Source: Cellvibrionales bacterium UBA1963 (GTDB taxonomy: Bacteria > Pseudomonadota > Gammaproteobacteria > Pseudomonadales > UBA7434). Taken from it: DNA of 9,523 nt. The notes below the pieces were generated by a model. It made no database searches. It saw only the letters and a list, made by a program, of their open reading frames with translations, and was not told the origin of the DNA. Where the stretch lies: contig DDED01000133.1 of the NCBI GenBank assembly GCA_002336035.1, positions 18,349 to 27,871 on the forward strand, given 5' to 3'. Positions 1-7,018 of this stretch are shown here, one piece after another; position 1 is the stretch's first letter; each line of letters opens with the position of its first letter. Both the position numbers and the translations under genes were made by a program.

Positions 1-424
1 CACCAGCCGATACTGTTGAACGGTATAACTTGCTAAAAACACTGGGGTATTCAGCCATGGCATCGGCTAATGTATACCCCTCAAGAATCTTAGAACGAAC
101 CGACAATAAGATACCGTTCACGCTAGATTTATCCGACTGGCGTGCCACGGTCGCTAAGGCTTCTTCTAAGGGAATACCGGCTTGAATCAATGTCGCCATT
201 TGACGAGTAATCAATGCCAGCTCGGCAACAGTTAACGAGGGCCGACCAAAGGAAAAAGAAACACTTTTTTTAGGGTCTGAGTCGTTCATTGCAGGGGAAA
301 CATCGGTAGCCATCAACGACTTGTCACGCAGAATCTGACGGACTTGGCGAGCGCTGTCGGCGTCAACCACTCCTTTCTGCTGTTTGCCAGTGCCGTCTAT
401 CGCGATATAACTGAATGCAGCCAC
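1..424 (-). CDS. gspF: Type II secretion inner-membrane platform protein GspF, N-terminal part (cut by window edge)
   Basis: GspF is the polytopic inner-membrane platform protein of the T2SS; in the family it contacts the GspE ATPase and the GspL/M proteins and helps assemble the pseudopilus. I translated the leftward frame from a GTG at 422-424. It gives 141 complete codons, beginning (M)AAFSYIAIDGTGKQQKG, a typical GspF/PilC opening. The first of the two T2SSF domains follows, with LTVAELALITRQMATLIQAG, then IPLEEAL, and later ILEGYTLADAMAEYP. The frame is open to base 1, so the rest of the gene lies outside the window. The GTG start is chosen because it follows the gspE stop by five bases and has a GAGGG ribosome site inside the last gspE codons, nine bases upstream. 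gspE and gspF are therefore co-transcribed and probably translationally coupled. Family assignment is secure. Confidence 0.93.
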   Translation of the reverse strand, partial: MAAFSYIAIDGTGKQQKGVVDADSARQVRQILRDKSLMATDVSPAMNDSDPKKSVSFSFGRPSLTVAELALITRQMATLIQAGIPLEEALATVARQSDKSSVNGILLSVRSKILEGYTLADAMAEYPSVFSKLYRSTVSAG

Positions 425-429
425 GCTGG

Positions 430-2058
430 TTAACCCTCTTGAGTCACGCGTAAAACCTCTTCGACCGTCGTCATTCCTGTGAGTATTTTATCAATACCGT
501 CATCCAGTATACTCCGGCCATTGAGTCTCGCTTGCGCCATCATTTCATCCTCCGATGCCCTATCATGTATCATTCTTCGTAGCTCACTATCGATTGCGAC
601 AATTTCATAGATGCCTTGCCGACCACGATAACCACTGTTATTGCAGCGTTTGCACCCAACCGGCTTAAACATCGAATGAGAATCACGGGGTTGTAAATTC
701 AGCATGACCCGCTCTGTCTCATCGGGTAGGTACGGCGCCTTGCAATCAGCACATAAGAGCCTCACTAAACGCTGAGCAACCACGCCAACTAAGCTTGATG
801 AGAGTAAAAATGGTTCGACGCCCATATCAAACATACGCGTAACAGCACCAATCGCCGTGTTGGTGTGTAAAGTGCTGAGGACTAAATGGCCTGTCAGGCT
901 GGCTTGCACAGCAATGTCCGCGGTTTCACCATCGCGGATTTCACCGACCATAACAACATCGGGGTCTTGCCGCAGCATTGCTCGAAGGCCTCGGGCAAAC
1001 GTCATATCAGCTTTATTGTTGACCTGTGTTTGGCCAATACCTTCTAAGTTGTATTCAATCGGATCTTCAACCGTCAATATATTCCGCGTTTCATTGTTTA
1101 ACTCACTGATCCCCGCATACAGTGACGTCGTCTTGCCTGAGCCCGTTGGACCCGTGACTAAAACAATACCGTGCGGGCGATGAAGAATGTCCTTAAAACG
1201 GGCAAGCTCTTTGCCTGGCATGCCGAGCGAGGTCAAGTTTAATCGCCCTGCTTGCTTATCAAGTAAGCGCATTACAACACGCTCACCATTGCTTGACGGC
1301 ATGGTTGATACGCGAAGATCAATCTCCCTGCCGCCAATACGAATCGAGATACGCCCGTCTTGCGGAATACGTTTTTCAGCAATATCTAACTTCGCCATCA
1401 CTTTAATACGTGAGACGAGCAGTGGTGCAAGTGCCCGTTTGGGCTTGACCACTTCTCGAAGCACCCCGTCAAGTCGATAGCGAACCACCAAGCACTTTTC
1501 AAATGTCTCAATATGTATATCCGAAGCATTCTCTTTAACCGCCTCGGTTAATAAGGCATTAATGAGACGAATAATAGGCGCATCATCTTCTTGTTCGAGT
1601 AAATCGTCTGACTCAGGAACGGACTCTGCAAGACTGGCCAAGTCCATTTCTTCGCCTAAATCTTCAACCATTTGCATCGCTTCGTTATTACGGCTTTCGT
1701 AAGCCTGCGCCAGAGCCTGCTCAAACTGACTCTTGGGAATTATTTTACACTCGAAAGACGACTGCAAATAACGCTGAATCTCAGCAACAACAGCAGCACC
1801 GATAGTCGGCGTGTGGTATAAAATTTTTCGGTGGCTCTGCTCAAGTACGAAACCCTCAAAACGTTTAGCAAAAGGGAAAGGCAACAAAGGGCGACCAAAA
1901 TCTTCAGCAGTGACGTCTTGTTGCTCAACTGTGTCGCCAGCAGAAGGAACAATGATGGCCGGACTTGCATCAACATCATCAATTGATGGATGATCTACGC
2001 CTTCCTCAGGCGCACCATCATGGCTGTGGCCTAGCAGTGAATTTATATAACTTTCCAA
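430..2058 (-). CDS. gspE: Type II secretion ATPase GspE
   Basis: Cytoplasmic AAA-type traffic ATPase that powers pseudopilus assembly in the T2SS. It has 542 residues, slightly longer than many GspE proteins because of a poorly conserved acidic N-terminus (about residues 1-50). The N-terminal T2SSE domain that binds GspL follows at about 50-135. The core shows Walker A GPTGSGKTT (303-311, Lys309), an Asp box around EDPIEYN (331-337), Walker B with DPDVVMVGEIRD (365-376, Glu373) and a His box LSTLHTN (394-400). A zinc-binding tetracysteine motif, CADC (436-439) and CKRC (469-472), is intact; it separates GspE from PilT-type retraction ATPases. The start is TTG at 2056-2058, supported by GAGGA six bases upstream; no ATG occurs in frame until about residue 127. 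The gene is followed directly by gspF. A PilB or MshE identity is less likely because gspC and gspD are adjacent. Confidence 0.96.
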   Translation of the reverse strand: MESYINSLLGHSHDGAPEEGVDHPSIDDVDASPAIIVPSAGDTVEQQDVTAEDFGRPLLPFPFAKRFEGFVLEQSHRKILYHTPTIGAAVVAEIQRYLQSSFECKIIPKSQFEQALAQAYESRNNEAMQMVEDLGEEMDLASLAESVPESDDLLEQEDDAPIIRLINALLTEAVKENASDIHIETFEKCLVVRYRLDGVLREVVKPKRALAPLLVSRIKVMAKLDIAEKRIPQDGRISIRIGGREIDLRVSTMPSSNGERVVMRLLDKQAGRLNLTSLGMPGKELARFKDILHRPHGIVLVTGPTGSGKTTSLYAGISELNNETRNILTVEDPIEYNLEGIGQTQVNNKADMTFARGLRAMLRQDPDVVMVGEIRDGETADIAVQASLTGHLVLSTLHTNTAIGAVTRMFDMGVEPFLLSSSLVGVVAQRLVRLLCADCKAPYLPDETERVMLNLQPRDSHSMFKPVGCKRCNNSGYRGRQGIYEIVAIDSELRRMIHDRASEDEMMAQARLNGRSILDDGIDKILTGMTTVEEVLRVTQEG

Positions 2059-2064
2059 AACAAA

Positions 2065-2069
2065 TCCTC
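2065..2069 (-). promoter_or_regulatory. Ribosome binding site deciding the TTG start of gspE
   Basis: On the minus strand GAGGA lies six bases upstream of the TTG at 2058. It is the only good Shine-Dalgarno match near the 5' end of the gspE frame, and there is no nearby ATG or GTG alternative, so it fixes the start codon. Confidence 0.6.
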
Positions 2070-2105
2070 AAAATCGAGCAACGAGAGCATGCACTCCACT
2101 GGCGG

Positions 2106-2119
2106 TGTTGAATTCAACA
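2106..2119. repeat. Perfect 14-bp palindrome in the gspE leader
   Basis: TGTTGAATTCAACA is its own reverse complement. It lies about 48 bases upstream of the gspE TTG and downstream of the proposed gspE -10. Flanking bases can form alternative stems, for example CCACTG at 2096-2101 with CAGTGG at 2118-2123. It could be a dimeric-regulator operator or an RNA hairpin in the leader; there is no U-tract, so it is not an intrinsic terminator. The symmetry is read directly, the role is inferred. Confidence 0.4.
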
Positions 2120-2213
2120 GTGGCCAGCAAGCCGTTGACAAAAGAGCAACAGCTAAGTTCAAAAACCAAACAACGCGAATCTCAATACCCCAGCGATAAA
2201 AGAAACGTCGTTA

Positions 2214-2219
2214 ATTATA
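2214..2219 (-). promoter_or_regulatory. Possible -10 element for gspEF
   Basis: A perfect TATAAT reads on the minus strand, about 155 bases upstream of the gspE start. No good -35 hexamer sits 16-18 bp upstream (best match AATGCA), and there is no extended -10 TG, so this promoter would need an activator or is a chance match. A separate TTGACT at 2272-2277 on the same strand has only a poor -10 partner. Confidence 0.3.
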
Positions 2220-2358
2220 GTATACGGGAGGAATAGTGCATTTCAGCCAGTAATTTGTAATTTACACTTTTAGTCAACTATTCACCATAAAACATTGGAA
2301 AATAATAAGTTTTTTATCAAAAAAAGCGTGATCTGATACTATTCATCCATTTCCTGAC

Positions 2359-2364
2359 TATAAT
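2359..2364 (+). promoter_or_regulatory. Possible -10 element for gspCD
   Basis: A perfect TATAAT on the plus strand would place a transcript start near 2371 and an 80-base leader before gspC. The -35 region (about 2335-2341, GATACTA) matches TTGACA poorly. A second, weaker TACAAT lies at 2383-2388. It is the best promoter-like element ahead of gspC, but uncertain. Confidence 0.35.
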
Positions 2365-2450
2365 GAAACCGTCACTTTAAGATACAATAAATCTCAAACG
2401 CAAAAATCGAAGAATCTCGTGCACATTTAACAGACATACAATTACCACCA

Positions 2451-3065
2451 ATGACCACGCTGATGCAGGCTTCCATGTTCAAAAAACTACTTACATTGCC
2501 AAGCTCCCTCGCAAGACAGCCAGTTTTTGTCGCCGCAGGAACCCTGATCGTTGCCTCCTCAAGCATCACACTATGGGCTGCAGTACTTTTGATCACGACA
2601 CTTGCTTATACCCCTCAATTAAATGACGAGGCCTATCATCGTCAAACGAATAATCCAGTAGTCGACACCGATGCTATTAATCTTCGGCATTTTTTTGGAC
2701 TTGCCGACGCCGAACCTCAGGTTATTGTCGAAGCTTTACCGACAACACAACTTAACCTCACGTTAGCGGGCTTATTTACTTCAACCAATAAGAAAAAAGG
2801 CGGTGCCATTATTATCGATGCCAAAAAAGAATCGAATTTCTTTTCTATCGGTGAAAAGCTCACCGGCAATGTAACCCTCCTCTCTGTCCATTCAGATCGA
2901 ATTGTAATTGACCGAAACGGAATCTATGAAACATTATTTATTCAAGACACGCAAAATAAGACAAACAATCGCTTTGCAACAAGTAACAGCCAGACAAGTA
3001 AAGCCAATATTATCAGGCAAAGAATTGAGCAACTGAAAAAACAAAAAGCCGCAAATGACTCATAG
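2451..3065 (+). CDS. gspC: Type II secretion inner-membrane linker GspC (short, no PDZ domain)
   Basis: GspC is a bitopic inner-membrane protein whose periplasmic HR domain binds the N0 domain of the GspD secretin and so links the two membranes. The 204 residues show a short cytoplasmic N-terminus, one transmembrane helix (about 24-52), an LRHFFGLADAEP segment (78-89) typical of the linker, and an HR domain (about 99-166) with LTLAGLF, GGAIIIDAK, SIGEKLTG and DRIVIDRNGIYETLFI. After the HR domain only about 38 polar and basic residues remain, possibly a short helix. The PDZ domain found in Vibrio or Klebsiella GspC is absent, as in Pseudomonas XcpP. The first ATG (2451) has no clear ribosome site; the in-frame ATG at 2475 has AGG five bases upstream and may be the true start. 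The 3' end overlaps gspD. Sequence divergence is normal for GspC; the HR domain plus adjacent gspD support the call. Confidence 0.88.
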   Translation: MTTLMQASMFKKLLTLPSSLARQPVFVAAGTLIVASSSITLWAAVLLITTLAYTPQLNDEAYHRQTNNPVVDTDAINLRHFFGLADAEPQVIVEALPTTQLNLTLAGLFTSTNKKKGGAIIIDAKKESNFFSIGEKLTGNVTLLSVHSDRIVIDRNGIYETLFIQDTQNKTNNRFATSNSQTSKANIIRQRIEQLKKQKAANDS

Positions 3066-5076
3066 GCCAATGATTATCATGAAACATAAAAACATTATTT
3101 TTTTTAAAAGACTAGCGACATTATTAGTAACCAGCTTACTGTTAGCAAGCGTTTCTTTTAATGCCTTATCACAGACTGAAGTCAACGGTGAATTAGCAGA
3201 AGAAACACTTGATTCACTTATGATTAACCTGCGGGAAGCAGACTTAACAGGCTTCATTGAATGGGTTGCAGTCCGAACCGGTAAAAATATCATCATTAGT
3301 AATCAAGTTAGGGGTAAAGTCACCATCTATTCAAGTAGAGCGGTCAGCGCTAAAGAAGCGTACAAGATCTTTTTAACGGTACTAGAGCTTAACCAACTCG
3401 CAGCCATTGAAGAGGGGGAAACAATTAAAATAGTGCCCGCAGCGAGCGCAAAAACCAATAACAATCCATTCTTTGATGATCGAAACCATGACAAAGAAGT
3501 CATAACTGCACTTATAGACATTAAACACATTGACCCACTGAAACTGACAGCGATTCTAAGGCCGCTATTGCCTATTTTAACGGTCATGCAACCCTTTGAA
3601 AAAACTCTTATCGTCACGGGTGTTGCCGATAGCATCATCAAATCTCAAAAACTAATAGCCATACTTGACCAACCAAAAGATGAAACCGCCTATGAAATAT
3701 ACACGGTGGTCCATGCCGATCTGCTCGAAATCACTAAAACGGTGAAATCTATTATTGATAAATTGAATCCATCTGCGGCTATGACAGGTGGCATTAAGTT
3801 TGATATGGTTGTCGACCAAAGAACCAACGCAGTGCTTATTGTCGGCGAAACCAAACAACGCAAAAAAGCAATCATCCTATTTAAAAAACTCGATACACCT
3901 CTCTCTAATGACGGCAACACACAAGTCGTCTATTTGAATTACATTGAAGCGTCAGAGATCGCCCCTATTTTAAAAAGTGTCGGTGAAGGTCTTCTCAAAA
4001 AAAGTGGGCCAAACACTGAACACTTAAGTATTGAATCCAGTGAAACAACTAATGCACTTATCATTACTGGCCCTAACGGTGTGATCAATAGCCTAAAAAG
4101 TATCATCGCTAAACTCGATATCCAACGAGCTCAGGTCATGATTGAGGCTGTCATCGTGCAAATCACCGGAGACGTCGATGACGACTTCGGGCTCATATGG
4201 GGAGGTTCTTCGCTCTATGATACCGACCAAGATGGGACAGTAACCGCTGTGAATGCCTCCTACAGCAGTGACGCTTTCAAAAATATTGCCGATGGCGTAG
4301 CAGGCCAAACAACCCAAGAATTAGCCACAGGTTTTATCAGTAACTCAGGCCTTAGTTTCGGGTATTTAGAAGATGGTAATCTGATTGCTGCTCTTAGAGC
4401 TGTCACAACCCGCAATAAAACTAATATTATGTCAACGCCAACGATAGTCGCACTTGACAACGAAGAAGCCAGCTTGCTGGTCGGTCAAAATGTTCCTTTT
4501 CAAACAGGCAGCACAAACCTGACCTCATCCAGCCCATTTTCTACGGTTAAACGTCAAGATATTGGCATCACCCTCAAAGTGACGCCGAGAATCAATCAAG
4601 GTGATTCCATTACGCTTGAAATTGAACAAACCACAGAGAATGTTGCTAGTAAAGGCGATGCTCTTGACCTGGTTACCAATAAAACTGAAATCAAAACCAG
4701 TGCACTAATTAAAGATGGTCAGGTGCTAGTGCTCGGCGGGCTGATAAAAAATGATGAAACAGAAGGACGCAGTCAAGTCCCTATTTTGGGCGATATTCCA
4801 TTAATAGGCAGGCTCTTTCGATCTAATTCAGTAACCAAAAGCCGCAATAATTTAATGGTTTTTATTAAGCCAACCATTCTCAAAGACCAATTGCAAATAA
4901 GCGGCTTAACCGCTCAGCGCTACGCATTTATGCGTGAACGTCAGTTGCATTCTAACTTAAGCCGATTCATCAGCTCAGATCAGAAACCTACCATGCCTGA
5001 ATATAAGGTTTTTAATCAATTAAACGACAGCGATCTAAACGTTAACGAGATCACTAACACCAAAGTCGATCGTTAG
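3055..5076 (+). CDS. gspD: Type II secretion secretin GspD
   Basis: GspD forms the multimeric outer-membrane channel through which folded proteins leave the periplasm. The 673 residues show a Sec signal peptide (basic KHKNIIFFKR, hydrophobic core to about 35, likely cleavage after ALSQ or nearby), N0 (about 52-128), N1 (149-207), N2 (213-280) and N3 (288-356), then the secretin barrel (about 360-610) with VMIEAVIVQITGD, VGQNVPFQTG, and near its end QVLVLGGLIK and VPILGDIPLIGRLFRS. A C-terminal S-type tail follows (611-673), starting around QRYAFMRERQ; it may bind a pilotin, not visible here. Length is normal. Three in-frame ATGs are possible: 3055 (overlaps gspC by 11 bases, no clear ribosome site), 3070 (AGG only three bases upstream) and 3079 (gives the most compact signal peptide). 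The overlap indicates co-transcription with gspC. The stop codon overlaps that of the convergent gene downstream. Confidence 0.96.
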   Translation: MTHRPMIIMKHKNIIFFKRLATLLVTSLLLASVSFNALSQTEVNGELAEETLDSLMINLREADLTGFIEWVAVRTGKNIIISNQVRGKVTIYSSRAVSAKEAYKIFLTVLELNQLAAIEEGETIKIVPAASAKTNNNPFFDDRNHDKEVITALIDIKHIDPLKLTAILRPLLPILTVMQPFEKTLIVTGVADSIIKSQKLIAILDQPKDETAYEIYTVVHADLLEITKTVKSIIDKLNPSAAMTGGIKFDMVVDQRTNAVLIVGETKQRKKAIILFKKLDTPLSNDGNTQVVYLNYIEASEIAPILKSVGEGLLKKSGPNTEHLSIESSETTNALIITGPNGVINSLKSIIAKLDIQRAQVMIEAVIVQITGDVDDDFGLIWGGSSLYDTDQDGTVTAVNASYSSDAFKNIADGVAGQTTQELATGFISNSGLSFGYLEDGNLIAALRAVTTRNKTNIMSTPTIVALDNEEASLLVGQNVPFQTGSTNLTSSSPFSTVKRQDIGITLKVTPRINQGDSITLEIEQTTENVASKGDALDLVTNKTEIKTSALIKDGQVLVLGGLIKNDETEGRSQVPILGDIPLIGRLFRSNSVTKSRNNLMVFIKPTILKDQLQISGLTAQRYAFMRERQLHSNLSRFISSDQKPTMPEYKVFNQLNDSDLNVNEITNTKVDR

Positions 5077-5079
5077 TGA
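5051..5079. repeat. Inverted repeat across the gspD / D-cysteine desulfhydrase stop codons
   Basis: TCACTAAC (5051-5058) and GTTAGTGA (5072-5079) are perfect inverted 8-bp arms with a 13-base loop. The right arm contains both stop codons of the two convergent genes. There is no U-tract on either side, so it is not a standard intrinsic terminator, but it is the only hairpin I see where both transcripts should end. Confidence 0.35.
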
Positions 5080-6098
5080 GATGAGGCTAGCTGCTTAGCG
5101 AAGGGAAATAACCCAAAAAGACCGCCGGTATGCACAAAGACAAGATCTTTTTGATCGAGAAATCGGCCCTTTTTAATCTCACTCAACAACCCGTGAAAAG
5201 CCTTACCTGTGTAAACAGGATCAAACACAACACCTTCTAGGCGACTCATGCGGCTTATCGTTGCAAGCACAGCTGCGTTTGCAATTGCATAGCCATCACC
5301 AACATAGCCTTCAATAATATTAACCCTAGCCTTAAGCAACTCGCCACAGTTAAAGGGCTCAGCCTCCAAGGGATATTTGCTGTGCCAATCAGTAATGTCT
5401 TGTTGAATCTTACTTGAAAAATAAGAAGCGTCATCACAGACATTCACCCCGTAAACGGATATTGATGAATCAAAACAGCTCATGCCCGTCATTAAGCCTG
5501 CCTGCGTACCACCAGAACCGGTTGCGACAATTATTGACTGCGGATGAATGCCGTAATGGCAAAAATCACGGCACAACTCTTCTGCAGCGGCAATATATCC
5601 CCAGATTCCGTCGCCATTACTGCCCCCAGTAGGCACGTTAAAGACTCGGTGCCCCTCCGCCTGCAATTGATTTTCAGTGAGACGAAATAGCTCGGATAAA
5701 TTCGTATTGTAATAAGCCGAGGAGTGATAACTTATCGAACAACCGCTAAGCTCGTTAAGCAGTAGATTACCATCTGCAACCGCGCCATCTATAGGTTCAC
5801 CTCTTAAAATAAGGTGGCATCTAAGCCCTAACTGAGCGGCGACTAGAGCCGTCGCACGGCAGTGATTGGACTGTATTCCACCGCAAGTGACTAAAGCCGT
5901 AAAATTATTATTTATGGCTTTAGCAGCAATAAATTCCAATTTACGGACTTTATTGCCACTTAGGGTGGACCCCGTCATATCGTCGCGCTTAAGCCAGATT
6001 AAAGGACCACCTGTATCAGCCTGCAAACGCCGTAAAGGCTGCAATGGCGTAGGTGTATGAGCCAGCGTAACCTTATCTGGGTATGTGATTGTTAGCAT
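5073..6098 (-). CDS. dcyD: D-cysteine desulfhydrase, ACC deaminase family (PLP-dependent)
   Basis: Predicted fold-type II PLP enzyme that splits D-cysteine into pyruvate, H2S and ammonia in the cytoplasm. The 341 residues fit the ACC deaminase / D-cysteine desulfhydrase family in length. The PLP lysine is Lys50 in LSGNKVRKLEF; the substrate-binding GGIQSNHCR (73-81) and phosphate-binding loop ATGSGGTQAG are intact. Two positions that separate the two activities are informative: DPVYTGKA has Thr297 where true ACC deaminases have Glu, and VHTGGL has Thr324 where they have Leu. Both point to desulfhydrase and away from ACC deaminase. The ATG start has a strong GGAGG (6106-6110) seven bases upstream. 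It lies 34 bases after yajC and is the last gene of the leftward series. The symbol is assigned by family; activity on other D-amino acids or D-cysteine analogues is possible. Confidence 0.85.
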   Translation of the reverse strand: MLTITYPDKVTLAHTPTPLQPLRRLQADTGGPLIWLKRDDMTGSTLSGNKVRKLEFIAAKAINNNFTALVTCGGIQSNHCRATALVAAQLGLRCHLILRGEPIDGAVADGNLLLNELSGCSISYHSSAYYNTNLSELFRLTENQLQAEGHRVFNVPTGGSNGDGIWGYIAAAEELCRDFCHYGIHPQSIIVATGSGGTQAGLMTGMSCFDSSISVYGVNVCDDASYFSSKIQQDITDWHSKYPLEAEPFNCGELLKARVNIIEGYVGDGYAIANAAVLATISRMSRLEGVVFDPVYTGKAFHGLLSEIKKGRFLDQKDLVFVHTGGLFGLFPFAKQLASSH

Positions 6099-6132
6099 TT
6101 TTAAGCCTCCCTCAAACGGGTGACCATTAAAA

Positions 6133-6465
6133 TCAAATGGCTTTTAATGTGCCCTTAGGCAACACCGCATGGACAGCAATACGCTGAAATTTCAACTCAA
6201 CATTATCCGATACCTTTAAGTGCAAATAATCACCGTCAACTTTGACCACTTTACCCAAAAGCCCGCTAGTCATAACCACTTCATCGCCTTTTTCTAAGCT
6301 GTTGACTAATGTGTCATGTTCTTTTTGTCTTTTACGTTGTGGACGAATCGCTATAAAATAGAAAAAGACAAACAACCCCAGCAACAAAACCATTTGAAAA
6401 GCAACACTGCCTTGTGGTGCAGCGCCTGCGGCTTGAGCATGAGCTTGACTAATAAAAAAATCCAT
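6133..6465 (-). CDS. yajC: Sec translocon accessory protein YajC
   Basis: YajC is a small inner-membrane protein that associates with SecDF and the SecYEG translocon and contacts AcrB in E. coli. The 110 residues match the family from end to end: MDFFISQAHAQA at the N-terminus, a single transmembrane helix (about 21-40), the IRPQRKRQKEH junction, LVNSLEKGDEVVMTSGLLGKV in the cytoplasmic domain and the conserved end VLPKGTLKAI. Length equals that of E. coli YajC. The start ATG has AGAGG (6473-6477) seven bases upstream. It sits 39 bases downstream of the peroxiredoxin gene and 34 bases upstream of the desulfhydrase gene. This is unusual, because yajC normally lies in tgt-yajC-secD-secF. Nothing suggests decay, so it is either a relocated sole copy or an extra copy. 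Confidence 0.95.
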   Translation of the reverse strand: MDFFISQAHAQAAGAAPQGSVAFQMVLLLGLFVFFYFIAIRPQRKRQKEHDTLVNSLEKGDEVVMTSGLLGKVVKVDGDYLHLKVSDNVELKFQRIAVHAVLPKGTLKAI

Positions 6466-6504
6466 TGATAAACCTCTATAAATAAATGGTGCGTGATAAT
6501 AAAA

Positions 6505-6978
6505 TTACAGGTTAGCCTTGATCCAGTCGATCACATCATCATGATGTGATTTGGTTTTTACCTTGTCCATAATACCCTTTAATCGACCGTCTTTACCGAT
6601 GATGAAGGTACTACGTAAAATACCATCGTATTCCTTGCCCATGAACTTTTTAGGCCCCCAAGCACTGTATTTATTTGCTGTAGCATGGTCCTCATCTGAC
6701 AATAAATCAAAATTAAGCGATTGCTTACTAATGAAGTTCTGAAGCCGTTTAATAGGGTCAGGACTGACACCAAGTACGACTGTGTTCAGTTTCTTAAACG
6801 CTGCGGCACTGTCTCTAATGCCACAGGCTTGCACAGTACAGCCTGGCGTGCTGGCCTTAGGGTAAAAATAAACCACAACATTGTTCTTGCCTTTAAAATC
6901 TTTTAAACTGATTTTCTCACCTTGCTGATTAAGCAAACTAAAAGCGGGAGCTAAATTGCCGATTTTGGGTAATGACAT
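6505..6978 (-). CDS. bcp: Thioredoxin-dependent peroxiredoxin Bcp (PrxQ type)
   Basis: Bcp/PrxQ reduces hydrogen peroxide and organic hydroperoxides using thioredoxin, in the cytoplasm. The 157 residues span the full AhpC/TSA domain. The peroxidatic cysteine is Cys47 in YFYPKASTPGCT, preceded by the conserved Pro and Thr (44-45). Cys52 (VQAC) is the resolving cysteine five residues later, giving the atypical 2-Cys arrangement. The catalytic Arg122 lies in ILRSTFIIG, and the C-terminal helix ends DVIDWIKANL. The ATG at 6978 has AGAGG six bases upstream (6985-6989). Gaps of 40 bases to the metal-transporter gene before it and 39 to yajC after it suggest co-transcription. No OxyR-like site could be recognised. 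The assignment is secure. Confidence 0.95.
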   Translation of the reverse strand: MSLPKIGNLAPAFSLLNQQGEKISLKDFKGKNNVVVYFYPKASTPGCTVQACGIRDSAAAFKKLNTVVLGVSPDPIKRLQNFISKQSLNFDLLSDEDHATANKYSAWGPKKFMGKEYDGILRSTFIIGKDGRLKGIMDKVKTKSHHDDVIDWIKANL

Positions 6979-7018
6979 GAGGAACCTCTATAATAATAAA
7001 ATATTAAACACTCAAAAG

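Larger units (their letters stand above)
2059..2450. other. Divergent gspE / gspC intergenic regulatory region
   Basis: This 392-bp AT-rich gap separates the leftward gspEF genes from the rightward gspCD genes. I see no convincing coding frame in it. It contains a TATAAT on each strand (2214-2219 minus, 2359-2364 plus), a perfect palindrome in the gspE leader (2106-2119), A- and T-runs around 2310-2325, and a short direct repeat of GTAATTT at about 2250-2265. Both operons must be initiated from here, which makes coordinated control plausible but does not prove it. Confidence 0.6.

Noticed and set aside
857..1480. Two rightward open frames (857-1183 and 1187-1480) opposite gspE
   Set aside because: They are antisense to the conserved ATPase core, have no recognisable domain, and arise from codon bias of gspE on the other strand.
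5073..6098. ACC deaminase (plant-growth-promoting enzyme)
   Set aside because: The deaminase-specific Glu and Leu are both Thr, which fits D-cysteine desulfhydrase.
6125..6149. Inverted repeat CATTAAAA / TTTTAATG around the yajC stop codon
   Set aside because: The 8-bp arms contain a single G-C pair each and no following U-tract, so it is unlikely to be a terminator; probably chance in AT-rich sequence.
6473..6989. Shared TATAGAGGTT leader upstream of yajC and bcp as a repeated regulatory element
   Set aside because: The similarity is mostly the AGAGG ribosome site plus AT-rich flanks, too short to call a repeat.
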